Below are positions 5,161-6,237 of a DNA stretch of 6,237 nucleotides, piece after piece. Numbering within the stretch: the first letter of the stretch is position 1; each line of letters starts with the position of its first letter. The notes beneath the pieces are model-generated. The model searched no databases and had not been told where the DNA came from. It worked only from the letters and a program-made list of their open reading frames with translations. The position numbers were made by a program, and so were the translations under genes. Source of the DNA: UBA9554 sp038205135 (lineage in GTDB: Bacteria > Pseudomonadota > Alphaproteobacteria > Rhodobacterales > Rhodobacteraceae); assembly GCA_038205135.1 (NCBI GenBank), contig JBBRCF010000168.1, positions 1 through 6,237 on the forward strand. Reading direction: 5' to 3'.

Positions 5161-5207
5161 CCGGCGCTCATCCGAACGAGGGTCGCCACCCGTGCGACGC
5201 GCCGGAA
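5159..5207 (+). repeat. 9-bp perfect inverted repeat in the rpmF promoter/leader
   Basis: TTCCGGCGC (5159-5167) is exactly complementary to GCGCCGGAA (5199-5207) with a 31-nt interval. Inside lies a second pair, GTCGC (5182-5186) and GCGAC (5194-5198), whose 3' arm abuts the outer 3' arm. An alternative GGGT-CGCC-ACCC hairpin lies at 5180-5191. The outer left arm overlaps the -10 box, so it would be transcribed only in messages that start upstream, for example from yceD. The remainder of the 5208-5270 leader shows only the palindrome CGGGCCCG (5221-5228). Confidence 0.7.
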
Positions 5208-5270
5208 ACTCCCGCGAAACCGGGCCCGACTAACCGGGGCATCGTCGCCCCCAACACCTGAGGTTGCGAC

Positions 5271-5477
5271 ATGGCCGTCCAACAGAACAAAGTCTCGAAG
5301 TCCCGTCGCAACATGCGCCGTTCGCATGACGCGCTGGTTGCCGCAAACCCCAACGAATGCCCGAACTGCGGCGAGCTGAAGCGCCCGCACCACGTGTGTG
5401 GCGCCTGCGGCCATTATGACGACCGTCAGGTCGTGGCGACGACTGACGAGGTCGATCTGGACGAAGACGCCGCCTGA
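5271..5477 (+). CDS. rpmF: 50S ribosomal protein L32
   Basis: This 68-residue protein is bacterial ribosomal protein L32 (bL32), a component of the large subunit near the peptidyl transferase region. It has the standard beginning MAVQQNKVSKSRRNMRRSHDAL, basic residues 7-17, and a zinc ribbon formed by Cys30, Cys33, Cys43 and Cys46 (CPNC ... CGAC), so it is the zinc-binding C+ form. The acidic C-terminal tail (DEVDLDEDAA) is common in alphaproteobacterial L32. GAGG at 5261-5264 region precedes the ATG by about 7 nt. It has its own upstream promoter and is followed after 26 bp by plsX, with which it is likely co-transcribed, a very common bacterial arrangement. Confidence 0.97.
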   Translation: MAVQQNKVSKSRRNMRRSHDALVAANPNECPNCGELKRPHHVCGACGHYDDRQVVATTDEVDLDEDAA

Positions 5478-5503
5478 TCCACACCGGAACGGGGGCTGCC
5501 AGC

Positions 5504-6237
5504 ATGGCCATGCCACAGGATGCGAGCTACCCCGACGCCGTGGTGCGCACGATCATTTCGGTCGATGCAATGGGCGGTGATCAGGGGCCCGGCGCGGTCG
5601 TCGCCGGCATTTCGCGATCCGCCGACAAGAACCCCGATATCGGTTTCATCCTGCATGGCCCGCGGGAAGAACTGGAGCGGCTGGTGGCCCGGCGGCGCAA
5701 TCTGACTGGCCGCGTCGACATCCGAGATGCGACAGGCGTCGTGACCATGCAGGACAAACCCAGCCAAGTGGTCCGCCATGGCAAGGGCACGTCGATGTGG
5801 TCGGCGCTGGAATCGGTTCGCACCGGCGAAGCGGACGTCTGCGTGTCCTGCGGCAATACCGGGGCGCTGATGGCGCTGTCGATGCTGCGCCTGCGAAAAC
5901 TGGACGGCGTGAACCGCCCCGCCATCGCGATCCTGTGGCCGTCGCGCAATCCGCAGAAATTTAACGTGATGCTGGATGTGGGCGCGGATATCCGCGCCGA
6001 TGAACGCGACCTGCTGCAATATGCCCTGATGGGGGCGGCCTATGCCCGCAACGGTCTGCATCTGGACAACCCGCGCGTCGGTCTGTTGAATGTCGGCACC
6101 GAAGAACACAAGGGCCGCGCCGAATTGAAGGTCGCGCATGATCTGATTGCCCGCAACGCCGCCGCCGGGCATTATCATTTCGTCGGTTTTGTCGAAGGCG
6201 GCGATATTCCCGGTGACCGGTGCGATGTGATCGTGAC
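5504..6237 (+). CDS. plsX: Phosphate acyltransferase PlsX, N-terminal part (runs off window end)
   Basis: The reading frame is open from ATG 5504 to the last base (244 complete codons of roughly 340-370 in the family), with no stop. PlsX converts acyl-ACP to acyl-phosphate, the donor used by PlsY for the first acylation of glycerol-3-phosphate; it is a peripheral membrane enzyme. Visible motifs: IISVDAMGGDQGP (17-29), the hallmark N-terminus; VVRHGKGTSMWSAL (89-102); SCGNTGALMA (115-124); a conserved MLDVGA strand; LLNVGTEEHKG; and FVEGGDIP near the window end. ATG 5504 has a GGGGG (5491-5495) 8 nt upstream and is preferred to ATG 5510. GTG codons at 5540 and 5543 would give a start close to the shorter family members that begin right before IISVDAMGGD. 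It lies 26 bp behind rpmF. Confidence 0.95.
   Translation, partial: MAMPQDASYPDAVVRTIISVDAMGGDQGPGAVVAGISRSADKNPDIGFILHGPREELERLVARRRNLTGRVDIRDATGVVTMQDKPSQVVRHGKGTSMWSALESVRTGEADVCVSCGNTGALMALSMLRLRKLDGVNRPAIAILWPSRNPQKFNVMLDVGADIRADERDLLQYALMGAAYARNGLHLDNPRVGLLNVGTEEHKGRAELKVAHDLIARNAAAGHYHFVGFVEGGDIPGDRCDVIV

Noticed and set aside
5426..6178. 250-codon minus-strand frame over plsX
   Set aside because: The plus strand encodes unmistakable PlsX motifs throughout; the minus frame has no motif and no start signals.

Overview
This window looks like ordinary chromosomal core DNA from a GC-rich alphaproteobacterium, most likely a member of the Rhodobacterales (Roseobacter/Paracoccus/Rhodobacter type). 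The evidence is the strong G/C preference at third codon positions, the order bamE <- -> yceD (DUF177) - rpmF - plsX that I recall as typical of that order, an OlsB-type N-acyltransferase beside bamE, and scarcity of GANTC sites. No mobile element, phage gene, CRISPR array, tRNA or rRNA was seen.

Layout. Bases 1-260 (+) are the 3' end of an AbrB-family membrane protein. Bases 314-1069 (+) encode a complete short-chain dehydrogenase of the HSD17B10 / 3-hydroxyacyl-CoA dehydrogenase type, in the same direction. A convergent junction follows (1070-1169), filled largely by a 15-bp tandem repeat. The minus strand then carries three genes, in transcription order bamE (4391-3912), olsB-like acyltransferase (3774-3034) and a Uup-type ABC-F ATPase (2981-1170). 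A divergent intergenic region (4392-4535) contains a 14-bp tandem duplication and separates them from the plus-strand set yceD (4536-5102), rpmF (5271-5477) and plsX (5504 onward, cut by the window end). rpmF has its own recognisable sigma-70-type promoter at 5133-5160.

Functional picture. The right half concerns ribosome and envelope biogenesis: YceD (23S rRNA accumulation), L32 (large ribosomal subunit), PlsX (acyl-phosphate supply for phospholipid synthesis), BamE (outer-membrane protein assembly) and OlsB (ornithine-lipid synthesis from acyl-ACP). The Uup-type ATPase and the dehydrogenase are housekeeping or metabolic genes with no obvious link to that set.

I found no new multi-gene system. 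What is unusual lies in the spacers. Three of them carry short direct repeats of period 14-15 bp. One of these places five in-phase TGA codons behind the ABC-F gene. Two of only four GANTC methylation sites in the window bracket the -35 box of the rpmF promoter. The ABC-F start codon is preceded by a C-rich leader with no Shine-Dalgarno sequence and a G-quadruplex-type motif on the opposite strand.
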